A DNA stretch of 34,166 nucleotides, taken from NCBI GenBank assembly GCA_947448625.1, contig CANFOT010000014.1:1-34166 (forward strand), written 5' to 3'. A model generated the notes under the pieces. That model saw nothing but the letters and a program-made list of their open reading frames with translations. It did no database searches and was not told the DNA's origin. The translations under genes and the position numbers were made by a program. Every line of letters starts with the position of its first letter. The first letter of the stretch is position 1. The stretch comes from Burkholderiaceae bacterium (GTDB lineage Bacteria; Pseudomonadota; Gammaproteobacteria; Burkholderiales; Burkholderiaceae). Shown piece after piece: positions 26,962 to 33,633 of the stretch.

Positions 26962-27002
26962 ATTACTAATATGAGTAATACAATTGTTAAGATTGCTATA
27001 AG
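26962..27002 (+). promoter_or_regulatory. Candidate promoter with overlapping operator-like palindrome
   Basis: A TATAAG hexamer at 26997-27002 could be a -10 box for the gene at 27074. The expected -35 position falls inside the palindrome ATTACT-AATATG-AGTAAT (26962-26979), whose 6-bp arms look like an operator. The -35 itself matches consensus poorly, so this is tentative. Confidence 0.35.
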
Positions 27003-27073
27003 TTAGCTTTTCTCTACTACCGCATTACCCCTTAAAAGGTGCTGCATCCCTCAATATCAAGGACTTAATTATT

Positions 27074-27655
27074 ATGAAAAAACTACTTATTATTGTTGTG
27101 CTTGCCGCGATCGCTGCTGGCGCATACTTCATGCTCAACAAACCAAAAGAGCCAATTGCTGGCGTAGCTGCTCAAGAAACCGCCCTCATTTACGACGGTG
27201 AAGTAACTAAGATTGACACTGCAACTCGCACTGTTACCCTCAAAAACAAGGATGGCGAGACTTCAATTGTTGCCGGCCCTGAAGTAAAGAACTTTGCTGA
27301 GATTAAAGTGGGTGACCGCTTTGACGTTGTTTATGAACTAGCCGTAGCAATTGAGCTGGTTAAAGTTAAAAACCCTGGCGCACCTAGTGAGCAAGTTACT
27401 ACTAGCACTACTACTGCTCCTCAAGGCGACAAACCAGGCATGGTTACAACCAATGTCATCACTGCAGTTGCCAATGTTGATGCGATCGATACCGTTAAAA
27501 GTACCGTGTCTTTAAAAGGTCCACAAGGAAATACCTTCGTAGTGAAAGTAAAGAATCCTGACTTAATGAAAGATATTGCTGTAAATGACCAAGTGAAAGT
27601 GGTTTACTCTGAAGCTATTGCTGCTGTAGTAAGCACACCAACTGCTAAGAAGTAA
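27074..27655 (+). CDS. Membrane-anchored protein with two internal repeats, function unknown
   Basis: This 193-residue protein has one N-terminal helix (about 4-20) with no lipobox, so it is either anchored or cleaved and acts in the periplasm. The rest is two copies of one domain, about residues 42-97 and 131-186, joined by a Thr/Pro-rich linker. The copies share the pattern V-x-x-I-D-T...TVTLK/TVSLK, G-x-T, then I-x-V-x-D-x-x-V-V-Y. Each probably forms a small beta barrel of the OB or CusF kind, but no metal-binding His/Met pattern is evident. I do not recognise a named family. AAGGAC before the ATG supports the start. It is transcribed alone and followed by a strong terminator. Confidence 0.88.
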   Translation: MKKLLIIVVLAAIAAGAYFMLNKPKEPIAGVAAQETALIYDGEVTKIDTATRTVTLKNKDGETSIVAGPEVKNFAEIKVGDRFDVVYELAVAIELVKVKNPGAPSEQVTTSTTTAPQGDKPGMVTTNVITAVANVDAIDTVKSTVSLKGPQGNTFVVKVKNPDLMKDIAVNDQVKVVYSEAIAAVVSTPTAKK

Positions 27656-27687
27656 TAGCGCAATTATTTTCTAGTAACTAGAAAGAT

Positions 27688-27717
27688 AAAACCCCGGCAA
27701 GTGATTGCCGGGGTTTT
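27688..27717. terminator. Strong bidirectional rho-independent terminator
   Basis: The arms at 27688-27700 and 27705-27717 pair perfectly over 13 bp, with a CCCCGGCAA core and GTGA loop. T-runs flank it on both strands. It serves the gene ending at 27655. On the minus strand it would also end any transcript arriving from the tRNA-Ser-like repeat 5 bp to its right. Confidence 0.93.
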
Positions 27718-27721
27718 TTAT

Positions 27722-27736
27722 TTGGCGGAAGAGGTG
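27722..27736. repeat. Left copy of 15-bp direct repeat, tRNA-Ser 3'-end-like (putative att site)
   Basis: The sequence TTGGCGGAAGAGGTG occurs here and again at 33459-33473 in the same orientation. On the minus strand it reads CACCTCTTCCGCCAA, that is, the last T-stem bases, a 7-nt acceptor strand, G73, CCA and one further base of a serine tRNA. The next bases to the right do not continue into a T loop, so this is not a tRNA gene. tRNA 3' ends are the classic targets of tyrosine integrases, so I read it as an attachment-site remnant at the left end of the sulfatase islet. Confidence 0.6.
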
Positions 27737-27815
27737 ACTTAGCCATACCTTGTATGGTGCTAGACCTCCGCAACAACCTAAAGGAAGTCATCCACTATGA
27801 GTGCCAACTACCCAA

Positions 27816-29504
27816 CTAGGGGCGACTATAAAGATTCTTACCACCCTTAATGGTCTTCACAATCTGAATATCTTTAATTTCCATTGGGTCTACTTTCATT
27901 GGATTGCGATCAAGAATCACCATATCCGCAAGCTTTCCAGCGCTAATAGTGCCCTTTGACGCCTCTTCTTTGTATTGATATGCAGGCACAGCAGTAAAGC
28001 CACGCAGAGCGGTATATGGATCTATGCGTTGATCAGGTCCTAAAGTACCCCCTCCATAGGTCTTGCGGTTAACTGCGGTCCAAATCGTGAACAATGCGCT
28101 CGGCCCTGATGATGGGGTGTCATTATGAAGTCCAAATTGCATACCTTTTGCTTTGGCCAAATTGAGTGGAACCATATTGTTAGCTCTCTCGCCCCCCAGA
28201 ATCCGTTTATACACATCCCCATACATCCAGATGTGGTTAGGCATGAATTGGGGCAAGATTTTATTGGCCTTGTATTGGTCGAGTTGATCATCACGAACAA
28301 AGAAGGAATGTGAGATTACTGATCTGCGGTCTTCAGTAATACCCGTTTCTTTTATTGCCCTGGCAATTCCAGAAAGCGCCATATCAATGCCGGCATCCCC
28401 ATTGGAGTAACCGAAATACTGGATATTTTTTTCGTAGGCCAACTTGGCATACTTATCAACCAAATCCTGGGAAGCAACAGCCATCCCGCGCCAATCTTTT
28501 GAAAAACCTGTGGTATCAGTGTAAGGCTTCGTGAAATAGGCCAAACGTAATTGTGGCGCGCCATCTGTAGAAACCAATATCCCAGTAACCTTAAAGCCGC
28601 CATCACCCTTGGTATAGGTTCCAAAAGGATAATTTTTATCAGTTACAAGCAACTGATCAACCACATCATAGGTGGGCAAAGCAATCAGGTCTAAGCTGAT
28701 CACATTACGATCAACTGCTTGGCGCATATTACTAATGTCTTGGATGGTAGTTTGATAACTTTGCGCAGTTGTAAATCCATTTGAGGCATAAATCTGTTCG
28801 GCTTTGCGATAAGTTTCCATCGTTAAGCCCTGTGAATACTTACCGAATACCTTTGCTGTTGCCTCAAAATTAGGACCACCAATCAATTCACCAGTAAGCT
28901 TGCCAGTTTTTGGATCAACTGGAAGCATGCCTTGTGTCACTTTGGTATTTTTGCTAAAGCCTAGCTTCTTTAGTCCCGCAGTATTCACAATCCCAGTCAA
29001 AGTAGAAATGTTATTTAAAAATACTGGTTGATTGGGAAACGCTTGATCTAATTGTGCAATCGTTAAAGGGCCATCGGTCAGAAAGGCATCCGCATACTCC
29101 GAACCAATGATCCAACCATTAAATGGTTGAGCTTCAACCTTCAAGCGACCAATGAGCTCCTGAGCGGTATGTGGAGGCTTCTCTGAAAAATAACCCAGAT
29201 TAACGCTCAGAGTATTTTGAGCAATCAAGGTAAAGTGGCCCCAGGCGTCTATAAAACCTGGCAATAGGGTTTGACCTTTTAAATCCTGCATTACTGGATT
29301 AGCGCCGGCTCCATTTAATGCATCTCGTAGATTACCGACATAAGCGATTTTCTTGCCCTTCACTACGACTGCTTCAACATACTGCGGCTTATCACCCTCC
29401 ATCGTCAGGATGTCACCATTGAAATAAATCGCTGCATTATCGGCAAATGCACGGGCGGCAATCAAAAGTAAATATGTAGCTAAATGTAGTTTGAGGATCT
29501 TCAT
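27816..29504 (-). CDS. Exported amidohydrolase-family protein (YtcJ-like) with altered metal site
   Basis: This 562-residue protein has a signal peptide of about 21 residues (cleavage near ARAFA). The amidohydrolase_3 layout is clear: a small beta domain, a TIM barrel, and a C-terminal return to the beta domain (GKLADMVILDRNP). Several metal-ligand positions differ from the family. The first HxH motif reads AWGHF (Trp88, His90). The usual HxNGD is YSNGD (Tyr366), and the lysine before the DG motif appears to be Leu310. His399 (VISHS) and the Asp462 segment (LHNDTP) remain. Catalysis by the standard two-metal route is therefore doubtful. It lies 111 bp after the FGE gene; an inverted repeat (TGGGAGA/TCTCCCA, 29556-29600) sits in that gap. 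Confidence 0.9.
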   Translation of the reverse strand: MKILKLHLATYLLLIAARAFADNAAIYFNGDILTMEGDKPQYVEAVVVKGKKIAYVGNLRDALNGAGANPVMQDLKGQTLLPGFIDAWGHFTLIAQNTLSVNLGYFSEKPPHTAQELIGRLKVEAQPFNGWIIGSEYADAFLTDGPLTIAQLDQAFPNQPVFLNNISTLTGIVNTAGLKKLGFSKNTKVTQGMLPVDPKTGKLTGELIGGPNFEATAKVFGKYSQGLTMETYRKAEQIYASNGFTTAQSYQTTIQDISNMRQAVDRNVISLDLIALPTYDVVDQLLVTDKNYPFGTYTKGDGGFKVTGILVSTDGAPQLRLAYFTKPYTDTTGFSKDWRGMAVASQDLVDKYAKLAYEKNIQYFGYSNGDAGIDMALSGIARAIKETGITEDRRSVISHSFFVRDDQLDQYKANKILPQFMPNHIWMYGDVYKRILGGERANNMVPLNLAKAKGMQFGLHNDTPSSGPSALFTIWTAVNRKTYGGGTLGPDQRIDPYTALRGFTAVPAYQYKEEASKGTISAGKLADMVILDRNPMKVDPMEIKDIQIVKTIKGGKNLYSRP

Positions 29505-29615
29505 GAGTAAATTACTGTGTAGTAGATTGGATATTCTTAACGCCTGGAGGGGAAATGGGAGAATTTTTAATTCTTGCCTTAGCGGATACTACCTCTCCCA
29601 CTACTAATACACACT

Positions 29616-30737
29616 TTATTGTGAAGAGTCTTTTACCAACCGAAAACCTAAATGCGACATTGGGCTATATGGATCCGCACCCCGGCGTGCGCTAGGGCGA
29701 TAGGATTGGCAGTAATCCTCATTACATAAAAAGGATCCGCCGCGAATAACTCTTTTAGGAGCATTGGGTGGAACACCATAATCATCTGGGTCATAAGAAC
29801 TCGTAGGTCCTTGAGGATTATTAACAACGCTATTTCCATACTCCTTAGCTTGCATTGCAAAATAATCAGCGCGATACCAATCGGCAACCCATTGCCAAGC
29901 ATTACCAGTCATATCAAACAGGCCATACCCATTTTGAGGATATGTCCCAACAGAACTGGTACCTACTGCGCCGCCAGCTTTAGGGCTTATTACTGTATTA
30001 ACTACCGGGAATGCCTGCTTCTTTACATCCCAAATATTGGCCGGCAACTTTCCTTCTTGCTCTAGTTGATCACCCCACACGTAGGTTGCTTGGTTTAAAC
30101 CGCCGCGCGCAGCAAACTCCCATTCGGCTTCTGTAGGCAATCGCTTGCCCGCCCATTTGGCATATGCCAAAGCATCTTCGTAACTTACTTGAACTACCGG
30201 ATGATTTCCCTTGCCATCAATATTGCTTTTTGGGCCAGCTGGATGTCGCCAATTTGCGCCAGGCACATAGGCCCACCACTGTGAGTAATCATTAAGATTC
30301 ACCTTTGCGTTCGTGCCAACAAAAACCATAGCACCCGGCACGAATACTGAAGCAGGCGGCTTAGGCGTTCCTGGTGGAAGTTGCACACGGATGGTCTCCC
30401 AATCGGGAACTTGCTCCGCAGTAGTTTTGTAATTGGTTTCTTTTACAAATTGTGCGAATTGATCATTAGTGACATGAGTGGTATCCATCCAAAATCCTGA
30501 CACCTTCACTTTATGGGTAGGCTTCTCATTGGCTTGCGCTTTTTTATGATCACTACCCATCAAAAATTCACCGCCAGGAATCCAGGCCATTCCTTTGGAC
30601 CCCTTTATACCGTCACCAAGAAGAATTTGAGGGGCTGCCTGCTGAGGTTTTGAAAAGAAGTTACTCCAGACTAGATATGCACCGATTCCTAAAACTGCAA
30701 GTACTGCAATCAAAACACCTGTGCGACGCATATTCAT
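29616..30737 (-). CDS. Membrane-anchored formylglycine-generating enzyme (sulfatase-modifying factor)
   Basis: FGE oxidises a cysteine in CxPxR of nascent sulfatases to formylglycine, the catalytic residue. The 373-residue protein has one N-terminal membrane helix after a basic start (about 6-25; no lipobox), predicting a periplasmic domain. The FGE fold runs from about 48 to 369 and contains MAWIPGGEFLMGS, RLPTEAEWEFAARGG and GNAWQWVADW. The C-terminal block RGGSFLCNEDYCQSYRPSARR keeps both catalytic cysteines (Cys338 and Cys343, same spacing as human Cys336 and Cys341), so it is a true FGE, not only a fold relative. It starts 7 bp after the barrel gene and shares the operon with its likely client, the arylsulfatase. 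Confidence 0.94.
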   Translation of the reverse strand: MNMRRTGVLIAVLAVLGIGAYLVWSNFFSKPQQAAPQILLGDGIKGSKGMAWIPGGEFLMGSDHKKAQANEKPTHKVKVSGFWMDTTHVTNDQFAQFVKETNYKTTAEQVPDWETIRVQLPPGTPKPPASVFVPGAMVFVGTNAKVNLNDYSQWWAYVPGANWRHPAGPKSNIDGKGNHPVVQVSYEDALAYAKWAGKRLPTEAEWEFAARGGLNQATYVWGDQLEQEGKLPANIWDVKKQAFPVVNTVISPKAGGAVGTSSVGTYPQNGYGLFDMTGNAWQWVADWYRADYFAMQAKEYGNSVVNNPQGPTSSYDPDDYGVPPNAPKRVIRGGSFLCNEDYCQSYRPSARRGADPYSPMSHLGFRLVKDSSQ

Positions 30738-30744
30738 CGTCTTG

Positions 30745-31707
30745 CTACTTTCCCAATGGAATACTGATGGTTGAAATCATGGCATACCCTTCAACTCGGT
30801 TCTGCGCCCAGAACTCTTTATAAGCACGCAAATTAATATAGGCTTGTTTGTTACCGATATTAAACAGATAACCAATTTGTGGGCCGACCGCTGCTATGCG
30901 AGATTTGAAAGCACCCACCCTATCTCCACTGCCTGAGTCAGCCGTGAGCTGGTAATAGCCATACCCTGCAATACCCACTTGCCAATTTTGCGACACAAAT
31001 TGCGATACAGACCAATCTAGATGGGAATCAATTCCGTTCTGGTAATTGGTTTGATTATTCATCCAGTTATAAGTAGCGCCCAGCACCCCAGAAACCTCTA
31101 GTCCTGTAGTGCTATTAAGGTAGGTGTAGCCACTGCCCGCATCGATTGCAGCGTGGCCAATGCCAATAGCTGCAAGACTCGTTGGGCTATACGTACCAAA
31201 TGGAATATCACCAGTTACATATGTCTTGAAATTATTATTGCCTTGGTTCCAGGTCAAGCTAGCCAATGGATAGATATCGGTACTTCCATTGCTAGTGTTG
31301 GAGCGATTCAATTGGGTGCTTGGATTAACAACGCTTACCGAAGCCGTAGTAGTGTTGGTGCCTGGACCCCAACCTACACCAAGATAAGGCTGTCCACCCA
31401 GAATCTTTTCTTCCGCTACATATCCCAATTGCATTAAAACTAAAGATTCTCTTGCGCTCAAGCCAGCATTGATACTTGTGCCATGTTGAAAGTTTTTTGA
31501 TTTATCAGCGTTACCGCTATAAACATATGGCATTGCCACTAAGGACCATCCTGTTGCCATTGGTACGGCAGCCATACTGGCGTATTGGCCAGACATCCAA
31601 AAGGGAACGCCACCTTCATCAGCATATGTACACAATGGAAATAAATAAATGCCAAGAAGAAAAAGGAGCCCAGCAATTCTTTGCCAGGTCCCAGCAAGCA
31701 ATTTCAT
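30745..31707 (-). CDS. Outer-membrane beta-barrel, MetA-phenol-degradation/SphA type
   Basis: This 320-residue protein has a signal peptide of about 29 residues (cleavage near CTYADE). The mature part is rich in alternating aromatic/Gly/Ser strands such as TGLEVSGVLGATYNWM and WQVGIAGYGYYQL, typical of outer-membrane barrels. The pattern matches the family named for the MetA pathway of phenol degradation, whose members are thought to pass hydrophobic or aromatic compounds. It lies between the arylsulfatase (42 bp) and FGE (7 bp) genes, so it is the likely entry route for the sulfatase substrate. The ligand cannot be read from the sequence. Confidence 0.85.
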   Translation of the reverse strand: MKLLAGTWQRIAGLLFLLGIYLFPLCTYADEGGVPFWMSGQYASMAAVPMATGWSLVAMPYVYSGNADKSKNFQHGTSINAGLSARESLVLMQLGYVAEEKILGGQPYLGVGWGPGTNTTTASVSVVNPSTQLNRSNTSNGSTDIYPLASLTWNQGNNNFKTYVTGDIPFGTYSPTSLAAIGIGHAAIDAGSGYTYLNSTTGLEVSGVLGATYNWMNNQTNYQNGIDSHLDWSVSQFVSQNWQVGIAGYGYYQLTADSGSGDRVGAFKSRIAAVGPQIGYLFNIGNKQAYINLRAYKEFWAQNRVEGYAMISTISIPLGK

Positions 31708-31749
31708 TCGATTTATAACTATTTTCTTAGTTTATTGAGGGTGGAGAAA

Positions 31750-33276
31750 TTATCTTCCCAAGGGCTGAGAAAAATTAGTGACATTAGATGGCGGTGGATT
31801 GGGATACTTCTTAACTGATGCCAAGTACTCCTGAATTACTTTAAATATTGGCTCCGCTGTCCAACCATAATTTGTCATTTGTAGATCCTCATGGGGATCC
31901 ATCTCAATGTTATAAAACTTTGGATAGTACATGGGCGCAGCATTTGCATAGATACCGCCAACCATTTGCTGCCCAGTGCCAGTTCGAGCCATATCTTTAA
32001 AATAGTATCTCCACTGCTTCCAACGACCCGCCACTAAATCTGGTCCTATAAAAGTCAATAAAGATTCACGATTGCCCGTTGCGCTTTTCCCTTTGATTAC
32101 ATCGATCTGATTTACGCCATCAATTGCTCGATCAGTTGGCAGTTTTACACCCAAGATAGACGCAAAGGTTGGCATAAAGTCCATGATTGAGAACATCGCA
32201 TAAGAGGTACTGCCCGGGGCTATATGCCCAGGCCAACGAATGATGCAGAATGTGCGGACTGCACCCTCAGTTGGCTCACCAAGATCCCCACGAAATGGTC
32301 CATTTGAACCCATATCAGGAGCCCCAAGACCCAAGCGATCCCAATTCATAAAGTATTGGCCAGTACCACCATTGTCTGAAGCAAAAACCAAAATGGTGTT
32401 GTCCTCAATATTCATCTCTTTGAGGGCATCCATCACCTGTCCAACGTGATGATCACCTTCCATCATTTTGTCGCCATACTGGCCTATACGAGACTTACCT
32501 GCAAATTGCTTTGATGGAAGATTTGGTGAATGGCCCATTGAAAATGGCAAGTATAAAAAGAATGGTTTGCCGGCTGCATTTTGTTCCTTCATAAATGCAA
32601 TCGACTTATCAGTAAGCTCATTATCAATTTCAGCCCGTACCGCCATGGTGTAAGGCTTAACTCGCTCTAATGGTCCATTGCCTTTCTGCTGATTAATCCA
32701 AGGGCCTTTTTCATATAGAACTTTATCTGGGACATTGCCAAATGAATGAGTTTGGATTCCCATCTGTACGTAAGCAGCAGAATCCCAAGAGGTATCTGGA
32801 GGAATGCCGTAATACTGATCAAAACCATGTGCGCCAGGCAAGCTTTGTGGCGCGCCCCCTAGGTGCCACTTACCAAAAATAGCAGTCGCATAGCCCGCAC
32901 CTTTAAATAGTTGGCCCATGGTATGGGCTTTACTAGACAGGGTATTTGGAGTGCCCGGCTCTGCAACAAGCGAAAGGCCATTACGTATGGAGTATTGCCC
33001 AGTCATCAAAGCAGCGCGGGATGGCGTACAAGCTGGCTCAACCAAGTATTGAGTAAGTCGCAATCCACTTTTAGCCAACTCATCAGAGCGCGGTGTTGGA
33101 GCGCCACGCAATTCACCGCCACCATAGGAACCTAAATCACCATAGCCAACATTGTCAGCCAAGATAAATACAACGTTCGGCTTCTTTTGATTGGAGGCTG
33201 GGGCTGATTGTGCAAATACAGTAGGCGCAGCTATTGAAATTGACAAAACTCCAATCAGCATTCTTTTTAATAACAT
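31750..33276 (-). CDS. Exported formylglycine-dependent (type I) arylsulfatase
   Basis: This sulfatase has 508 residues from ATG 33276, which is supported by GGAGAC seven bases upstream. The longer frame from 33321 would bury the signal peptide. The signal peptide ends near VFAQS (about residue 23), so the enzyme is exported. The active-site motif is CTPSR (Cys83 to Arg87), with Cys as the FGE substrate. The second sulfatase motif is FGKWHLGG (Lys136, His138), and the distal metal site is ASDNGG (Asp301, Asn302). The N-terminal metal pair is Asp41-Asn42 instead of the usual Asp-Asp. The natural ester is unknown. It is the first gene of the cluster and has a good promoter of its own. Confidence 0.94.
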   Translation of the reverse strand: MLLKRMLIGVLSISIAAPTVFAQSAPASNQKKPNVVFILADNVGYGDLGSYGGGELRGAPTPRSDELAKSGLRLTQYLVEPACTPSRAALMTGQYSIRNGLSLVAEPGTPNTLSSKAHTMGQLFKGAGYATAIFGKWHLGGAPQSLPGAHGFDQYYGIPPDTSWDSAAYVQMGIQTHSFGNVPDKVLYEKGPWINQQKGNGPLERVKPYTMAVRAEIDNELTDKSIAFMKEQNAAGKPFFLYLPFSMGHSPNLPSKQFAGKSRIGQYGDKMMEGDHHVGQVMDALKEMNIEDNTILVFASDNGGTGQYFMNWDRLGLGAPDMGSNGPFRGDLGEPTEGAVRTFCIIRWPGHIAPGSTSYAMFSIMDFMPTFASILGVKLPTDRAIDGVNQIDVIKGKSATGNRESLLTFIGPDLVAGRWKQWRYYFKDMARTGTGQQMVGGIYANAAPMYYPKFYNIEMDPHEDLQMTNYGWTAEPIFKVIQEYLASVKKYPNPPPSNVTNFSQPLGR

Positions 33277-33345
33277 TGCAGTCTCCACTTTTTGCTTTTG
33301 GTTTAAAAAGTCCAGCAACACACAAAAACTGCTCAGCCCTGGAAA

Positions 33346-33374
33346 ATAATACTTTAATCAACCATCATTAACAA
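33346..33374 (-). promoter_or_regulatory. Sigma-70-like promoter of the arylsulfatase cluster
   Basis: On the minus strand, TTGTTA (33374-33369) and TATTAT (33351-33346) are separated by exactly 17 bp. The predicted start would give a leader of about 60 nt before the ATG at 33276. The -35 box abuts the T-run of the terminator next to it, so the cluster is insulated from upstream transcription. Confidence 0.6.
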
Positions 33375-33398
33375 AAAGCCACCCCGTAGGATGGCTTT
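33371..33398 (-). terminator. Minus-strand terminator at the right end of the sulfatase islet
   Basis: The arms at 33375-33384 and 33389-33398 pair over 10 bp on the minus-strand RNA (one G-U), with a TACG loop, followed by a short T-run. No minus-strand gene lies to its right inside the window. It would make sense as the former terminator of a tRNA-Ser transcript arriving from the 15-bp repeat at 33459. Confidence 0.65.
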
Positions 33399-33416
33399 GG
33401 TAACGCTTTTGGTAAC
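33396..33416 (+). repeat. Tandem TTTGGTAAC repeats (possible integrase arm sites)
   Basis: TTTGGTAAC occurs at 33396-33404 and 33408-33416, a 12-bp spacing. The pair lies about 45 bp left of the 15-bp repeat. Closely spaced short repeats beside a core site are typical of arm-type integrase sites. Confidence 0.4.
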
Positions 33417-33458
33417 AAGGCTGTTGTATTGCCACAAACCCTTGTAATACCTATTGAC

Positions 33459-33473
33459 TTGGCGGAAGAGGTG
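33459..33473. repeat. Right copy of 15-bp direct repeat, tRNA-Ser 3'-end-like (putative att core)
   Basis: This copy is identical over 15 bp to 27722-27736 and lies 5737 bp from it. It is 160 bp upstream of the integrase start, the usual place for an attachment core. The flanking bases on both sides differ from the left copy apart from a CT two bases on, so only the core is shared. It separates the sulfatase islet from the integrase-bearing element. Confidence 0.6.
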
Positions 33474-33562
33474 TCTAGATTTTGCCCCTCCAAGACACTC
33501 TACTATTACCCATAAACCCTTTAAATATATGGCTTTGAAGTTTTCCCCTACTCCTGAGTAGC

Positions 33563-33615
33563 CCACTCTAACCCATTAAAATCTATGCATTGCTGGTGGG
33601 TAGAGTGGTGGGTAC
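33563..33615 (+). repeat. Inverted and direct repeats upstream of the integrase
   Basis: CCACTCTAACCCA (33563-33575) is inverted as TGGGTAGAGTGG (33597-33608) with one base difference. In addition, GGTGGGTA is repeated directly at 33595-33602 and 33607-33614, a 12-bp spacing. The block lies between the putative core and the integrase start and could be integrase arm sites or an operator for the int gene. Confidence 0.45.
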
Positions 33616-33633
33616 AAAACATGGGGAGCGGCG

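Larger units (their letters stand above)
26743..27073. other. AT-rich divergent intergenic region
   Basis: These 331 bp separate the cytochrome b gene (minus) from the two-repeat protein gene (plus). The right-hand part is clearly AT-rich. It holds the possible 23-residue peptide and a palindrome overlapping a weak promoter; I see no other gene, RNA or repeat. Confidence 0.7.
33277..33633. other. Gene-free junction between sulfatase islet and integrase gene
   Basis: These 357 bp contain no gene I can support. They hold the sulfatase promoter, a minus-strand terminator, paired short repeats, the 15-bp att-like core and the repeats upstream of the integrase, each listed separately. Confidence 0.8.

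Noticed and set aside
27722..27800. A complete tRNA-Ser at the left 15-bp repeat
   Set aside because: Only the 3'-end-like 15 bp match; no T loop, variable arm or anticodon arm follows on the minus strand. The same holds for the copy at 33459.
27797..27850. A 17-codon frame (MSANYPTRGDYKDSYHP) with AAGGAAG upstream
   Set aside because: It is very short and overlaps the 3' end of the amidohydrolase gene on the other strand. It may be a truncated gene start at the islet edge but cannot be supported.
29556..29600. Inverted repeat TGGGAGA/TCTCCCA as a terminator between FGE and amidohydrolase genes
   Set aside because: The loop is over 30 nt and no U-tract follows. It may affect mRNA stability, but the sequence does not show termination.
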